From Sphingomonadales bacterium (GTDB taxonomy: Bacteria > Pseudomonadota > Alphaproteobacteria > Sphingomonadales > Sphingomonadaceae), in contig JADKCA010000005.1 in assembly GCA_016714795.1 (NCBI GenBank), positions 248,001-312,000 on the forward strand: a stretch of 64,000 nucleotides of DNA, written 5' to 3'. The translations under genes were made by a program, and so were the position numbers. Positions 26,165 through 34,555 of the stretch are shown here, in pieces. Position 1 is the stretch's first letter; each line of letters starts with the position of its first letter. Under the pieces are notes generated by a model. It was not told the origin of the DNA. It searched no databases and saw nothing but the letters and a program-made list of their open reading frames with translations.

Positions 26165-27433
26165 CTATCCGCCCATGAAGCCGAACAGATGGCCCGCCAC
26201 CTTGCGCATCTGGATTTCCTCCGCGCCTTCGGTGATGCGGTAACGGCGGTGGTGGCGATAGATATGCTCGAACGGCTTGTGGCGCGAATAACCGATGCCG
26301 CCATGGACCTGCATCGCAAAGTCTGCCGCGTTGCAGACCAGACGGTTGGCCTTGTAATTGCACATCGAAACCTTGTCGGAGAGGCGGATCGCCACTTCGG
26401 GCTTGGTCATGGTGTCCATTTCGGCCGAGGTCTTGTAAATCAGCAGGCGCAGCATTTCCGCGTCGGTCTGCAATTCCACCAGCGGGAACTGGATGGCCTG
26501 ATTGACGGCGAGCGGCTTGCCGAAGGGCTTGCGTTCGCGAGCATATTTCACCGCTTCATCGATGCAATATTGCGCGGCACCCAGCGAAGACGCAGCCTGA
26601 CGGATGCGGTTTTCATGGACAAAATGCTGCGCAACAGCGAGGCCTTCATCTTCCTTGCCGAGGAACGCTGTCGCGGGCACCCACACATCGGTGAAGCTGC
26701 ACTTGGGGTGGTCGGTCGGCATGTTGAACGTCCACATATACTGCCCGACCTTGAAGCCGGGTGCATCGGTGGGAACAACAAGGCAGGAAATGCCGCGCGC
26801 CTTGCCATCGGCGCCGCTGGTGCGGCAGAAGGTCATGACGTGCGTGGCGACATGCAGGCCCGTGGTCCACATCTTCTCGCCATTGATCAGCCAGCCGTCC
26901 ACGCCGTCCTTCACATGCGGAACGGCGCGTGTTTCCATGAACGTGGCATCAGAGCCATGGGCTTCTTCGGTCAGGCCGAACGCCCAGCGCATGCGGCCAG
27001 CGAGCATCTCGGGGATGAAGTCACGCTTCTGCTGTTCGGTGCCGAAATCGCGCAGCATCAGCACCTGAACGAGGTTGCCGACGATCGAGCTTTCGTTCTG
27101 GAGGTCGTTGTGCAGGCCAAGGCCCTTGGCTGCCAGGTGATGGCGGATGACCGCCATGGCAAGGTTGGAGCCGTTCTTGCCGCCAAATTCTTCGGGAATG
27201 GCAAAGCGGAAATGCCCGGCGGCATCGGCAAGGCGGCGCATCTGGCCCAGCAATTCTTCCCAGTCGTGGCGGGGCAGGCCGTCATTGTCCCAATCGGTGC
27301 GGGCATGTTCGCGGCGATGATCGAAGAACCGCTCATTATCGTCCTTCGCCTGAAGCGGCTTGATGTCGCTTTCGATGAAGGCATCGAGTTCGGCGAGGTA
27401 ATCGGTAATGTCCTTGGGGATTTCAAACAGCAT
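26165..27433 (-). CDS. Acyl-CoA dehydrogenase, ACAD11/LvaC-like
   Basis: A 422-residue FAD acyl-CoA dehydrogenase homologue. WAFGLTEEAHGSDATFMET, GEKMWTTGLHVATH, RKPFGKPLAVNQAIQFPL and AMQVHGGIGYSRHKPFEHIYRHHRRYRITEG are visible as family stretches. The gene begins within the stop codon of the kinase gene upstream (TGATG overlap). This pairing mirrors LvaA-LvaC of levulinate degradation and the kinase-dehydrogenase fusions ACAD10/ACAD11, in which 4-hydroxyacyl-CoA is phosphorylated and then converted to 3-hydroxyacyl-CoA. Sequence alone supports an acyl-CoA dehydrogenase fold; the specific role is inferred from the neighbour. Confidence 0.85.
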   Translation of the reverse strand: MLFEIPKDITDYLAELDAFIESDIKPLQAKDDNERFFDHRREHARTDWDNDGLPRHDWEELLGQMRRLADAAGHFRFAIPEEFGGKNGSNLAMAVIRHHLAAKGLGLHNDLQNESSIVGNLVQVLMLRDFGTEQQKRDFIPEMLAGRMRWAFGLTEEAHGSDATFMETRAVPHVKDGVDGWLINGEKMWTTGLHVATHVMTFCRTSGADGKARGISCLVVPTDAPGFKVGQYMWTFNMPTDHPKCSFTDVWVPATAFLGKEDEGLAVAQHFVHENRIRQAASSLGAAQYCIDEAVKYARERKPFGKPLAVNQAIQFPLVELQTDAEMLRLLIYKTSAEMDTMTKPEVAIRLSDKVSMCNYKANRLVCNAADFAMQVHGGIGYSRHKPFEHIYRHHRRYRITEGAEEIQMRKVAGHLFGFMGG

Positions 27434-28761
27434 CAGGCTCTCCATTTCTTTTCTATTGCGGCAAGCGCGGAATATTTGGGCTGGTCCACGGCCAGTTTGG
27501 CCAGCGTTTCGGTTTTGAACCGGGTGAACAGGCCCGGCGTGGCGATTGTGGCTTTGCCAGACAGCAGCGCGTCGGACAGAGCCTTGTCATGGATCAACAC
27601 GGGGGCTTCCGCCTCGCGCTTGAGCATGCCGAGCGCATTGAGCGCGACATTGGCCATGAACCGGTCGCGGCCATCGGCCTTGGGCTTCACATCCTTTTCG
27701 ATCCACCCGGCCAGGGCTTCGAGCATCTCGACGGCAGACGGTTCGCCAGAGCGGCGGACGGGTTCGGGATCGGCGATGGCGATGGGGCCGCGCTCATTTT
27801 CCGGGGCATCATCCTCCAGCAGCATCAAGAGATCTGCCTCGGTTTCGGAGGCCCGCCGCCCGATCACCGCGCGCTCCAGGCTTGCATCCATGCCGGAGCG
27901 CCAGATCTGCGCCATTTGCAGGCAGCACACGCCCCACCAGAGCGTGCAATAGACATGCCACCAGCGGAACCGCGCACGGTCAACCGGCACGCCGCATTCC
28001 GCCTCATAGGCCGCCCAATAATCTTCGAGCGAGCCGCATCCGAACGCGGGCTTTTCAATATGGCCGAAGCGCCACGAATTGATGCAGCCATAGGCCAGAT
28101 CCTGATGGCGGTCACCCAGATGCACCAATTCCCAATCGAGCACGGCGGCCAGCCCGTCGGCATCGACCATGACATTGCCCATGCGGAAATCGCCATGGAT
28201 CAGCACGGGCTCTACGGGTCCGGGAATCTGGTCTTCGAGCCAGCGGAACGCCATCGCGAAGATGGGGCGATCACCGCCATAGCCGATGAAGCGCGCTTTG
28301 AGGTCAGCCAGCACGCTGGCCGGGGTCACTTCGTCGAGTTCAGGCAGCGTGGTGTAGTCAATCTTGTGAATTCGCCCCAGTTCGCGCGCCAGATCACCCA
28401 GCAAAGAGGGCGGCGGCGAAGACAGGATTTTGGCCGGGTTCACCTCTGCCACCACGCGCCGCATGACATAGCCGGTGCCAATGTCATCGCCCGGCTCGAT
28501 CTCGCCGATGATTTCAGGCGCTTTCACCCCAGCTTCAAATGCGGCGCGCACCACGGCGGCTTCGACCGCATGCTGGTTGGGGCGGCCTGCCATGAACTCC
28601 AGAGACGGCGAGCGGCGGAGGACATAGGCGTCCCCCGCATAGCTGAAGGCAGAGCTTTCCATGTTCGCCCCGCCAGACAGGCGGGCCAGATTTTCGATGT
28701 CGGCGTCAACGCCGGTTGCGCGGGCCATGATCCGCGCCAGTGCGGGCTGTATCTCTCTCAT
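27433..28761 (-). CDS. APH-family kinase fused to a DUF6285-like domain (LvaA-LvaB-like 4-hydroxyacyl-CoA kinase)
   Basis: A 442-residue protein. The N-terminal two thirds is an aminoglycoside-phosphotransferase-type kinase: SGGANMESSAFSY, catalytic loop LIHGDFRMGNVM (about residues 187-198) and metal-binding VLDWELVHLGD. After about residue 340 comes a separate domain (SAVEMLEALAGWIEKDVKP to TLAKLAVDQPKYSAL) resembling DUF6285, the family of LvaB, the small partner required by the kinase LvaA. So kinase and partner appear fused. It overlaps the acyl-CoA dehydrogenase by one base. ATG 28761 lacks a strong ribosome site. A role in hydroxy-acid catabolism is inference. Confidence 0.8.
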   Translation of the reverse strand: MREIQPALARIMARATGVDADIENLARLSGGANMESSAFSYAGDAYVLRRSPSLEFMAGRPNQHAVEAAVVRAAFEAGVKAPEIIGEIEPGDDIGTGYVMRRVVAEVNPAKILSSPPPSLLGDLARELGRIHKIDYTTLPELDEVTPASVLADLKARFIGYGGDRPIFAMAFRWLEDQIPGPVEPVLIHGDFRMGNVMVDADGLAAVLDWELVHLGDRHQDLAYGCINSWRFGHIEKPAFGCGSLEDYWAAYEAECGVPVDRARFRWWHVYCTLWWGVCCLQMAQIWRSGMDASLERAVIGRRASETEADLLMLLEDDAPENERGPIAIADPEPVRRSGEPSAVEMLEALAGWIEKDVKPKADGRDRFMANVALNALGMLKREAEAPVLIHDKALSDALLSGKATIATPGLFTRFKTETLAKLAVDQPKYSALAAIEKKWRA

Positions 28762-28775
28762 ATCAACATTGTCTG

Positions 28776-29198
28776 TTATGCAATCGGACGCGCTTGCCAA
28801 TAGGCAAATGCGCGCGCCTGCACCGCGTCGATATGCGCGCGCGCCTCGGCCCCTTCCCATGGGCCGACATAACCGGTGCGGCCTGTCCACCAGCCCTGCC
28901 CCGGCAGCCTGTCACTTTCCCTTACGACAAGCACGGCGAGTTCGGGCTCTCCTGCCGCGGCCGCCCGCCGGTCCACCGCGTCCAGCGTCTTGCACAAGGC
29001 GCGCATTTTGGGGCGGGAGAAGCGAAAGCCGAGCAGGCCAAGAATTTCGGAATAGGACAGCGCGCATTGATCTTGCGCGGCCTGCCGCACGAGTCGCTCC
29101 ACCCGAATCACATCGCCAATCGCGCCGGGGCCTGATTCATACTCGCCGAAAAAATCCTCCGCCGCGACGCCACCATCCTTGCGCATAGATTTTCCCAT
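28776..29198 (-). CDS. Hypothetical protein abutting a family B palindrome
   Basis: About 140 residues, with SYSEILGLLGFRFSRPKMRALCKTL and ELAVLVVRESDRLPGQGWW as the most structured-looking parts. No family is recognised. The start is uncertain: ATG 29198 and ATG 29186 are both possible, and the frame stays open upstream through the palindrome at 29203-29269, so an even longer reading is an artefact of the repeat. It ends 14 bp before the kinase gene and is probably in the same operon. Confidence 0.6.
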   Translation of the reverse strand: MGKSMRKDGGVAAEDFFGEYESGPGAIGDVIRVERLVRQAAQDQCALSYSEILGLLGFRFSRPKMRALCKTLDAVDRRAAAAGEPELAVLVVRESDRLPGQGWWTGRTGYVGPWEGAEARAHIDAVQARAFAYWQARPIA

Positions 29199-29202
29199 CC
29201 TC

Positions 29203-29269
29203 GTCATTCCCGCGCAGGCGGGAATCCATGAACCTCGTCGTGCAGGATTCCCGCCTGCGCGGGAATGAC
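29203..29269. repeat. Perfect intergenic palindrome (family B)
   Basis: Perfect 25-bp inverted arms at 29203-29227 and 29245-29269, built on GTCATTCCCGCGCAGGCGGG and its complement, with a 17-base loop. It lies between two divergent genes, so it is not simply a terminator. Confidence 0.9.
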
Positions 29270-29404
29270 GGTGTGGGGAGCGGCCCGAAATTGCAAGCTG
29301 AACGGCAGACAACGGCCCGTTCAGTTTGCCGGAAGCCGAATCGCCTTATACCTCTCCTCAATCGGGGGCGGTTCCCCCGTGCCTTGCTGTCGGGAGTTTA
29401 CCTG

Positions 29405-29839
29405 ATGCGCGTTCTGCTTCTTTCCGCCCTCGCTCTCTCCGTTTCCACTCCGGCGCTGGCGGCTTCGCCTGCGCAGCGGGACATGGAGCGCACGGCGGCC
29501 CGCTTGTCCGATCCAGCCACGCAGGATGCGATGGCGGGCGCTTTCGGCGGACTGCTTGGCGCGCTGCTCGATATGCGTGTGGACGGCATTGCCAAGGCGC
29601 TGGAACCGATGAATGGCGGCAAGCCGATCCGCATGAAAGGCCGCACCATCCGCGAAATCGCGATGCGCGATGATCCGCAGTTCGAGCGCAAGGCAGAAAA
29701 TGGAGCGCGCGCCATGGTGGGCGGCATGGGGGCAATGGCCGCAGCGCTTGCCCAAGCCATGCCGCAACTCGAAGAGGCGATGGCCAAGGCCGAAGACGCG
29801 ATGGACCGAGTCCACGCCCGCGACGAACTTCGCGATTGA
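29405..29839 (+). CDS. Small exported protein, unknown
   Basis: A 144-residue protein with a signal peptide (MRVLLLSALALSVSTPALAA). The mature part contains AGAFGGLLGALLDMRVDGIAKAL and a methionine- and alanine-rich helical segment (RAMVGGMGAMAAALAQAMPQ) that could associate with a membrane. No family is recognised with certainty. ATG 29405 is chosen because it starts the signal peptide; the frame is open upstream into the palindrome. Confidence 0.65.
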   Translation: MRVLLLSALALSVSTPALAASPAQRDMERTAARLSDPATQDAMAGAFGGLLGALLDMRVDGIAKALEPMNGGKPIRMKGRTIREIAMRDDPQFERKAENGARAMVGGMGAMAAALAQAMPQLEEAMAKAEDAMDRVHARDELRD

Positions 29840-29881
29840 AGGGGTGACGCCGCATCCCCCATTCGTTAGGATGGGGGTCCC

Positions 29882-30553
29882 ATGTGGCGCATCTATCAAT
29901 TTCCCCTCTGTCCTTTCTCCCGCAAAGTCCGGCTTTTGCTGGGCGAGAAGAGCGTGGGCTATGAACTCGTCCGCGAAAATCCGTGGGATCAGAAAGACGA
30001 GTTTCTAGCCATGAACCCCGCCGGGCAGACGCCCGTGCTCAAGAATGAACAATTGGGCATCACACTGATGCACTCGGCGGCGGTGTGCGAATATTTCGAG
30101 GAAACGGTCGAGAAAGCCCCGATGATTTCGGGCACGGCGCAGAACCGTGCCGAAATCCGTCGCCTTTCTGCCTGGTTCGATGAGACCTTCTATGCGCGCG
30201 TCACAGCGCCCTTGCTGCACGAACGCATGATCAAGCGCCTTCTCCACCGCGCCTCGCCCGATGCGAAGGCGCTGCGCGAGGCGATGAAGCAGGCAACTGT
30301 GCTGCTCGATTATACCGACTGGCTGCTCGACAAATATCACTGGATGGGCGGCAGCGTGCTGAGCTTGGCCGATTTGGCGGGCGCGGCGCAGATCTCCGTT
30401 GCGGACTATCTGGGCGGGATTGACTGGGGGCGGCATGAATCGACCAAGGCTTGGTATTCGGGGCTCAAATCACGCCCCAGCTTCCGGCCCTTGCTGTCCG
30501 AGCGCATGGAAGTGATTGCCCCACCCGCGCATTATGACAAGGTTGATTTCTAA
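29882..30553 (+). CDS. Glutathione S-transferase family protein
   Basis: A 223-residue GST-fold protein. The N-terminal thioredoxin-like domain starts MWRIYQFPLCPFSRKVRLLL, with CPFS as the likely thiol-binding site, and includes NPAGQTPVL with the cis-proline and LMHSAAVCEYFEE for glutathione gamma-glutamyl contacts. The C-terminal helical domain has SLADLAGAAQISVADYLGG with the N-capping motif. The CPFS site suggests a redox (omega- or beta-like) activity rather than conjugation. The DUF808 gene begins ten bases after the stop. Confidence 0.88.
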   Translation: MWRIYQFPLCPFSRKVRLLLGEKSVGYELVRENPWDQKDEFLAMNPAGQTPVLKNEQLGITLMHSAAVCEYFEETVEKAPMISGTAQNRAEIRRLSAWFDETFYARVTAPLLHERMIKRLLHRASPDAKALREAMKQATVLLDYTDWLLDKYHWMGGSVLSLADLAGAAQISVADYLGGIDWGRHESTKAWYSGLKSRPSFRPLLSERMEVIAPPAHYDKVDF

Positions 30554-30563
30554 GGGAGTTCCC

Positions 30564-31466
30564 ATGGCGTCCGGCCTTGCCGCATTACTTGATGACATTG
30601 CCACCATTGCCAAAGTCGCCGCCGCATCGATTGATGACATCGGGGCGGCGGCCGGAAAGGCGGGCGCGAAGGCGGCGGGTGTGGTCATTGACGATACAGC
30701 TGTCACCCCGCGCTATGTGACAGGCTTCACGCCGGACCGCGAACTGCCGGTGATCGCAAAGATCGCCAAGGGCTCGCTGATCAACAAGATCGCCATCATC
30801 CTGCCGGTCGCGCTGCTGCTCAGCTATTTCCTGCCTTGGGCCATCACCCCCATCCTGATGGTGGGCGGCGCCTATCTCTGCTTCGAGGGCGCGGAGAAGG
30901 TGGTTGAGGAATTCCGCGAGGAAGTGACCGGCGAAGGCGAATCTCTGGCGGAAGAAGTTGCCGAGCTGGAAGAGGTCGATCACGAAAAGGATATGGTGGC
31001 GGGCGCTGTGCGCACCGACTTCATCCTCTCCACCGAAATCATGGTGATCGCGCTCAAGGAAGTCAGCGATCAGAGCATTGCGATGCAGGCCGGCACGTTG
31101 TTTCTGGTCGCCATCGTCATCACGGTCGCGGTCTATGGTGTGGTCGGCCTGATCGTGAAGATGGATGATGTCGGCTTGCATCTGGCGCAGAAAGACTCTG
31201 GCGCGGCGCAGGCGGTGGGCAGCGGCCTGGTGCGCGGGATGCCCAAGCTGTTGGCCGGGCTCTCCACCATTGGCATTGCAGCAATGCTGTGGGTGGGCGG
31301 ACAGATCATCCTGCACGGCGTGCACATTCATGCCGCCGAATGGTTCGGCCTGCATGAAGGGTTCATGGCCTGGGTCGCCGATGCTGCGGTCAGCGGCGTG
31401 TTCGGGCTGGTGCTGGGCGGATTGATCGTGCCGGTGCATCACTGGTGGGTGCATCGGAAGGGGTAA
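30564..31466 (+). CDS. DUF808 family integral membrane protein
   Basis: A 300-residue membrane protein of the DUF808 (YedI) family. It begins with the typical MASGLAALLDDIATIAKVAAAS, continues with GAKAAGVVIDDTAVTPRYV, and has about five to six hydrophobic segments, for example INKIAIILPVALLLSYFLPW, GTLFLVAIVITVAVYGVVGL and the C-terminal FGLVLGGLIVPVHHW. Function is not known for the family. AAGGGAG precedes ATG 30564. It is probably co-transcribed with the GST gene. Confidence 0.88.
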   Translation: MASGLAALLDDIATIAKVAAASIDDIGAAAGKAGAKAAGVVIDDTAVTPRYVTGFTPDRELPVIAKIAKGSLINKIAIILPVALLLSYFLPWAITPILMVGGAYLCFEGAEKVVEEFREEVTGEGESLAEEVAELEEVDHEKDMVAGAVRTDFILSTEIMVIALKEVSDQSIAMQAGTLFLVAIVITVAVYGVVGLIVKMDDVGLHLAQKDSGAAQAVGSGLVRGMPKLLAGLSTIGIAAMLWVGGQIILHGVHIHAAEWFGLHEGFMAWVADAAVSGVFGLVLGGLIVPVHHWWVHRKG

Positions 31467-31484
31467 GCGGACGCATCGTCCACC

Positions 31485-31550
31485 CGTTTGTCCTGAGTAG
31501 AGATTGAGCGGATGCGAAAGCTCGTATCGAAGGGTGTCCTTGGATATGCC
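31485..31550. repeat. Family F repeat, second copy
   Basis: GTCCTGAGTAGAGATTGAGC followed by GGATGCGAAAGC and TCGTATCGAAGG; the core is shared, on the opposite strand, with the centre of the repeat at 16048-16135. It lies between the convergent DUF808 and nadB genes. Confidence 0.55.
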
Positions 31551-31616
31551 CCTTCTGTCTCTGTTATGCTTCGCCTTCCGTGGCCACTCAAGAAAAGCGG
31601 GGTAAGGCGATCCGCT

Positions 31617-33203
31617 TCACGGCGCCAGCACCGTATCGCGCGCAATCGGCGAGGTTTCCGGATAGTCGAGCGTGAAGTGCAGGCCCCGGCTCTCCTTGCG
31701 GGACAAAGCGGAGCGGATGATCAGGTCTGCCACCTCCACCAGATTGCGCAACTCGATCAGATCGGGCGTCACGCGGAAGTGGCTGTAATAATCCTCCACT
31801 TCGCGGCGCAGCAGATCGATGCGATGCTTGGCGCGTTCCAGACGTTTGGTGGTGCGCACGATGCCCACAAAATTCCACATGAAATGGCGGATTTCGCGCC
31901 AGCATTGCTGGATCACAACCTCTTCGTCTGAATCGGTGACGCGGCTGGCATCCCATGCGCGCACGGCGGGAGGTTCGGGAAATTCCGACCAGTTCGCCTC
32001 GATATGACGCGCGGCGGCATCTCCAAACACAAGGCATTCCAGCAGCGAGTTGGACGCCAGCCGGTTTGCGCCATGCAGGCCGGACTGGGTGACTTCGCCC
32101 GCCGCATAAAGCCCCGGCGCGTCGGTGCGGCCATCCAGATCAACCAGCACGCCGCCACAGGTATAATGTTGCGCGGGCACAACCGGGATGGGCTGGGTGG
32201 TGATGTCTATCCCCAGCCCCAACAGCTTTTCATAGATGTTGGGGAAGTGATGCTTCACGAAATCGGGCGGGCGGTGGCTGATATCCAGATGGACATAATC
32301 GAGCCCGTCGCGCTTGATTTCGGAGTCATTGGCCCGCGCCACCACATCGCGCGGGGCCAGTTCCGCCCGTTCGTCATAATCGGGCATGTAGCGATGGCCG
32401 GTCTTGGGGTTTTTCAGGATGCCGCCTTCGCCGCGCACCGCCTCTGTAATCAGGAAGTTCTTCACCTCCAGATTGTAGAGGCAGGTGGGGTGGAACTGCA
32501 TGAATTCCATGTTGGAGACACGGCACCCCGCGCGCCACGCCATCGCGATGCCGTCTCCGGTCGCGCCGCGCGGGGCGGTGGAATAAAGATAGGTGCGGCC
32601 CGCACCGCCGGTGGCGAGAATCGTCGCCTTGGCAGTGAACGTCTCCACCTTCCCCGACTTGCGGTTGAGCGCGTAAACGCCATGGATGCGCCCGCTGGTG
32701 GAAAAGCGCTGCTGATGGCGGCCCATGATCAGGTCCACCGCCACCATGTCCGGCACCAGCCTAATGTTGGGATTGGCGCGCGCGGCAGCCTCCAGCGCCT
32801 GCTGCACCGCCCAGCCGGTTGCATCATTCACATGCACTATGCGGCGGTGCGAATGCCCGCCCTCACGCGTGAGATGCCAGCGCTCATCATCGCCGGGATT
32901 GAACGGCACGCCCAGCGCCGCCAGCCGTTCAATGGCAGGCGGAGCATTTTCGATGACATATTCCACCGCTTCACGATTGTTGAGCCCGCCGCCCGCCACC
33001 ATCGTATCGCGGATATGATCCTCAAACGTGTCGCCGGGTTCGAGCACGGCGGCAATCCCGCCCTGCGCCCATGCCGTCGCCCCGTCAGAAAGCGCGCCCT
33101 TGGCCAGCACGGTGACGGTCTTGCTCTGCGCCAGTTGGAGCGCTGCGGTGAGCCCAGCGGCGCCGGAGCCGATGATGAGAATATCAGATTGCATGGCGGC
33201 CAT
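31617..33203 (-). CDS. nadB: L-aspartate oxidase
   Basis: A 528-residue FAD enzyme that oxidises L-aspartate to iminoaspartate, the first step of de novo NAD synthesis. The FAD-binding start ILIIGSGAAGLTAALQLA, the capping-domain stretches GGIAAVLEPGDTFEDHI and GHSHRRIVH, and HYTCGGVLVDLDGRTDAPGL with its C-terminal GLHGANRLASNSLLE are all present. nadA and nadC are not in this window. ATG 33203 (MAAMQSDILI) is chosen, ATG 33194 is also possible. An element with a LexA-type box lies about 200 bp upstream on the same strand. Confidence 0.95.
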   Translation of the reverse strand: MAAMQSDILIIGSGAAGLTAALQLAQSKTVTVLAKGALSDGATAWAQGGIAAVLEPGDTFEDHIRDTMVAGGGLNNREAVEYVIENAPPAIERLAALGVPFNPGDDERWHLTREGGHSHRRIVHVNDATGWAVQQALEAAARANPNIRLVPDMVAVDLIMGRHQQRFSTSGRIHGVYALNRKSGKVETFTAKATILATGGAGRTYLYSTAPRGATGDGIAMAWRAGCRVSNMEFMQFHPTCLYNLEVKNFLITEAVRGEGGILKNPKTGHRYMPDYDERAELAPRDVVARANDSEIKRDGLDYVHLDISHRPPDFVKHHFPNIYEKLLGLGIDITTQPIPVVPAQHYTCGGVLVDLDGRTDAPGLYAAGEVTQSGLHGANRLASNSLLECLVFGDAAARHIEANWSEFPEPPAVRAWDASRVTDSDEEVVIQQCWREIRHFMWNFVGIVRTTKRLERAKHRIDLLRREVEDYYSHFRVTPDLIELRNLVEVADLIIRSALSRKESRGLHFTLDYPETSPIARDTVLAP

Positions 33204-33258
33204 CGTGGCGGATCAGGGGCGCTCTGTCCATCGCGGGGCGGGTGAGGGGAGGGCGGTT

Positions 33259-33429
33259 CACGGCCAAAAGTCACTAAAAGTCACTGACGTTTCGCAAAGT
33301 GTTTTTCCTGAAAATGACGGATTTCCGGGAAATTTCGCATTTGGGTGCGATTGGGTGGTTTGGGGCAAGGAGGGGGTGTTATTCATGGGGCGCATGATAG
33401 AACAAATAAGGAACTTTTGCAAGCAAAAT
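33259..33429 (-). repeat. SOS-box-containing dispersed element, copy 2 (upstream of nadB)
   Basis: Reading on the minus strand: ATTTTGCTTGCAAAAGTTC, then the second GTTC seven bases later (box at 33414-33400), TATCAT, about 115 variable bases, and GAAACGTCAGTGAC followed by GTGACTTTTGGCCGTG. Order and spacing match copy 1 at 8690-8870. A short frame from ATG 33386 runs to a TGA inside the final GGCCGTGA, giving a roughly 42-residue peptide ending ETSVTFSDFWP. Confidence 0.65.
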
Positions 33430-33527
33430 GGGCGTGGATAGCTTTTGGATTCGCGCGAAGATGCGAAGGGGTGTTGAGGCTCTTCGGCTTCGGTATGAAA
33501 CATATGAGATTGGGTCTGTTTCCCCGA

Positions 33528-33639
33528 CATTCCCGCGAAGGCGGGAATCCATGAGCACCGCTGTATCAGAACAGGCCTCGAAAGCGGTCGCCCGCGTTCT
33601 CGGCAATCGAGTTCCTGGATTCCCGCCTTCGCGGGACTG
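33528..33639. repeat. Family B palindrome
   Basis: Arms CATTCCCGCGAAGGCGGGAA (from 33528) and the near-complement ending GCGGGACTG (33639), separated by 66 bases. One mismatch in the outer part of the right arm. Confidence 0.8.
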
Positions 33640-33740
33640 ACGAAGAAGAGGGTTCACGCAGAGACGCAGAGGAAGAGGAGCGCGCAGAGGTTTGGGCGCG
33701 CCTTTGCACGCGTTGGAACGGAATAGCATGAGAGTGACCC

Positions 33741-33822
33741 GTTATTGCGAGGCGCGCAGCGACGTGGCAATCCAGTTGTATGCAGAAAAGTCTCTGGATT
33801 GCCGCGCTTCGCTCGCAATGAC
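33741..33822. repeat. Family C inverted repeat (TTGCGAG...GCAATCCAG type)
   Basis: Left arm GTTATTGCGAGGCGCGCAGC ... GGCAATCCAG (33741-33775) faces CTGGATTGCCGCGCTTCGCT ... CGCAATGAC (33794-33822). A second member sits at 40964-41049, just before the enoyl-CoA hydratase ribosome site. Confidence 0.8.
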
Positions 33823-33921
33823 GCGAAGGGAGAGTGGGGAACTCTGCTTCCACTGCGTGAAAGGGGGCAATGGCGTGGAGGCTGATTGGTATTGTGTCCC
33901 CGGAATTTTCTCCCCGGAATT

Positions 33922-34439
33922 TCATCCCGCAAGGGATGGTAGTGTTGCCGGAATTTCGAGACAGTCTAGAGGCCAACGCAAGGTGGCAGCTTTTGCCCGT
34001 AAAGACTCCAGAAATTCATCACTCAGCGCATCGGCGTGTTCGTCCCCCCATCGGGGGCAAAGGCTCGCGCCAAGCAAGTTCGTGTAGGCGACTGTGATTT
34101 TGTTCCACGCTTCTGTCTCGTTGAGCCGGATCGGCAGGAATCCCAAGTTCGGCTCAATGGTGCCGGGTGACGCATCAACTAGAATATCTGTCAGCGACTG
34201 GCCTTGAAGGTTCACCATATGTGGCCACGGATAAAGTTTCCCGGCCTTGTCGAGGAAGGCGATCCCTGCCACGACTGGCCATCCTGCCTTGGCGTGAACG
34301 ACCCGTGCCGTGTCGTAGCAGCGCAAGTGTTGCGCAACGAACCCCTCGTCAAAGGGGAAAGTTATGGGTCGAGGGTGACAGGATCGGCCGGTTGATCAGC
34401 CAACTGACGCAGCAGTTGATCGAGACTGTCGGGGAACAT
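33922..34439 (-). pseudogene. Small gene of unknown function with a likely one-base frameshift
   Basis: ATG 34439, preceded by AGGAAGG, starts a frame reading MFPDSLDQLLRQLADQPADP that stops at 34362. In the next frame a long open stretch (33922 to about 34385) reads ITFPFDEGFVAQHLRCYD, GWPVVAGIAFLDKAGKLYPW and LPIRLNETEAWNKITVAY. Adding one C in the CCC run near 34366 joins the two into a 172-residue protein (..VTLDPITFPFDEG..). No family is recognised. The bases are less GC-rich than the surroundings. It lies between the repeat cluster and the ABC ATPase gene. Confidence 0.5.
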
Positions 34440-34555
34440 CTGATCCTTCCTGAATTGCTGGACGGCACCTGATATTATAGTTGTCAACTCCGGTGAGTAA
34501 TAATTATCCACTAACCGCGAGGTCACTATACGAATTTGCGGGCCTCAATCCCACC

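Larger units (their letters stand above)
33204..33921. other. 718-bp repeat cluster upstream of nadB
   Basis: No convincing gene is seen. In order the stretch holds SOS-element copy 2 (33259-33429), a family B palindrome (33528-33639), a single arm of the CGCAGAGACGC family (about 33652-33700) and a family C inverted repeat (33741-33822). Four unrelated repeat families in 600 bp make this a repeat sink. Confidence 0.7.

Noticed and set aside
33528..33822. CRISPR-like array
   Set aside because: Repeats are inverted, of different families, and not regularly spaced; no cas genes in the window.
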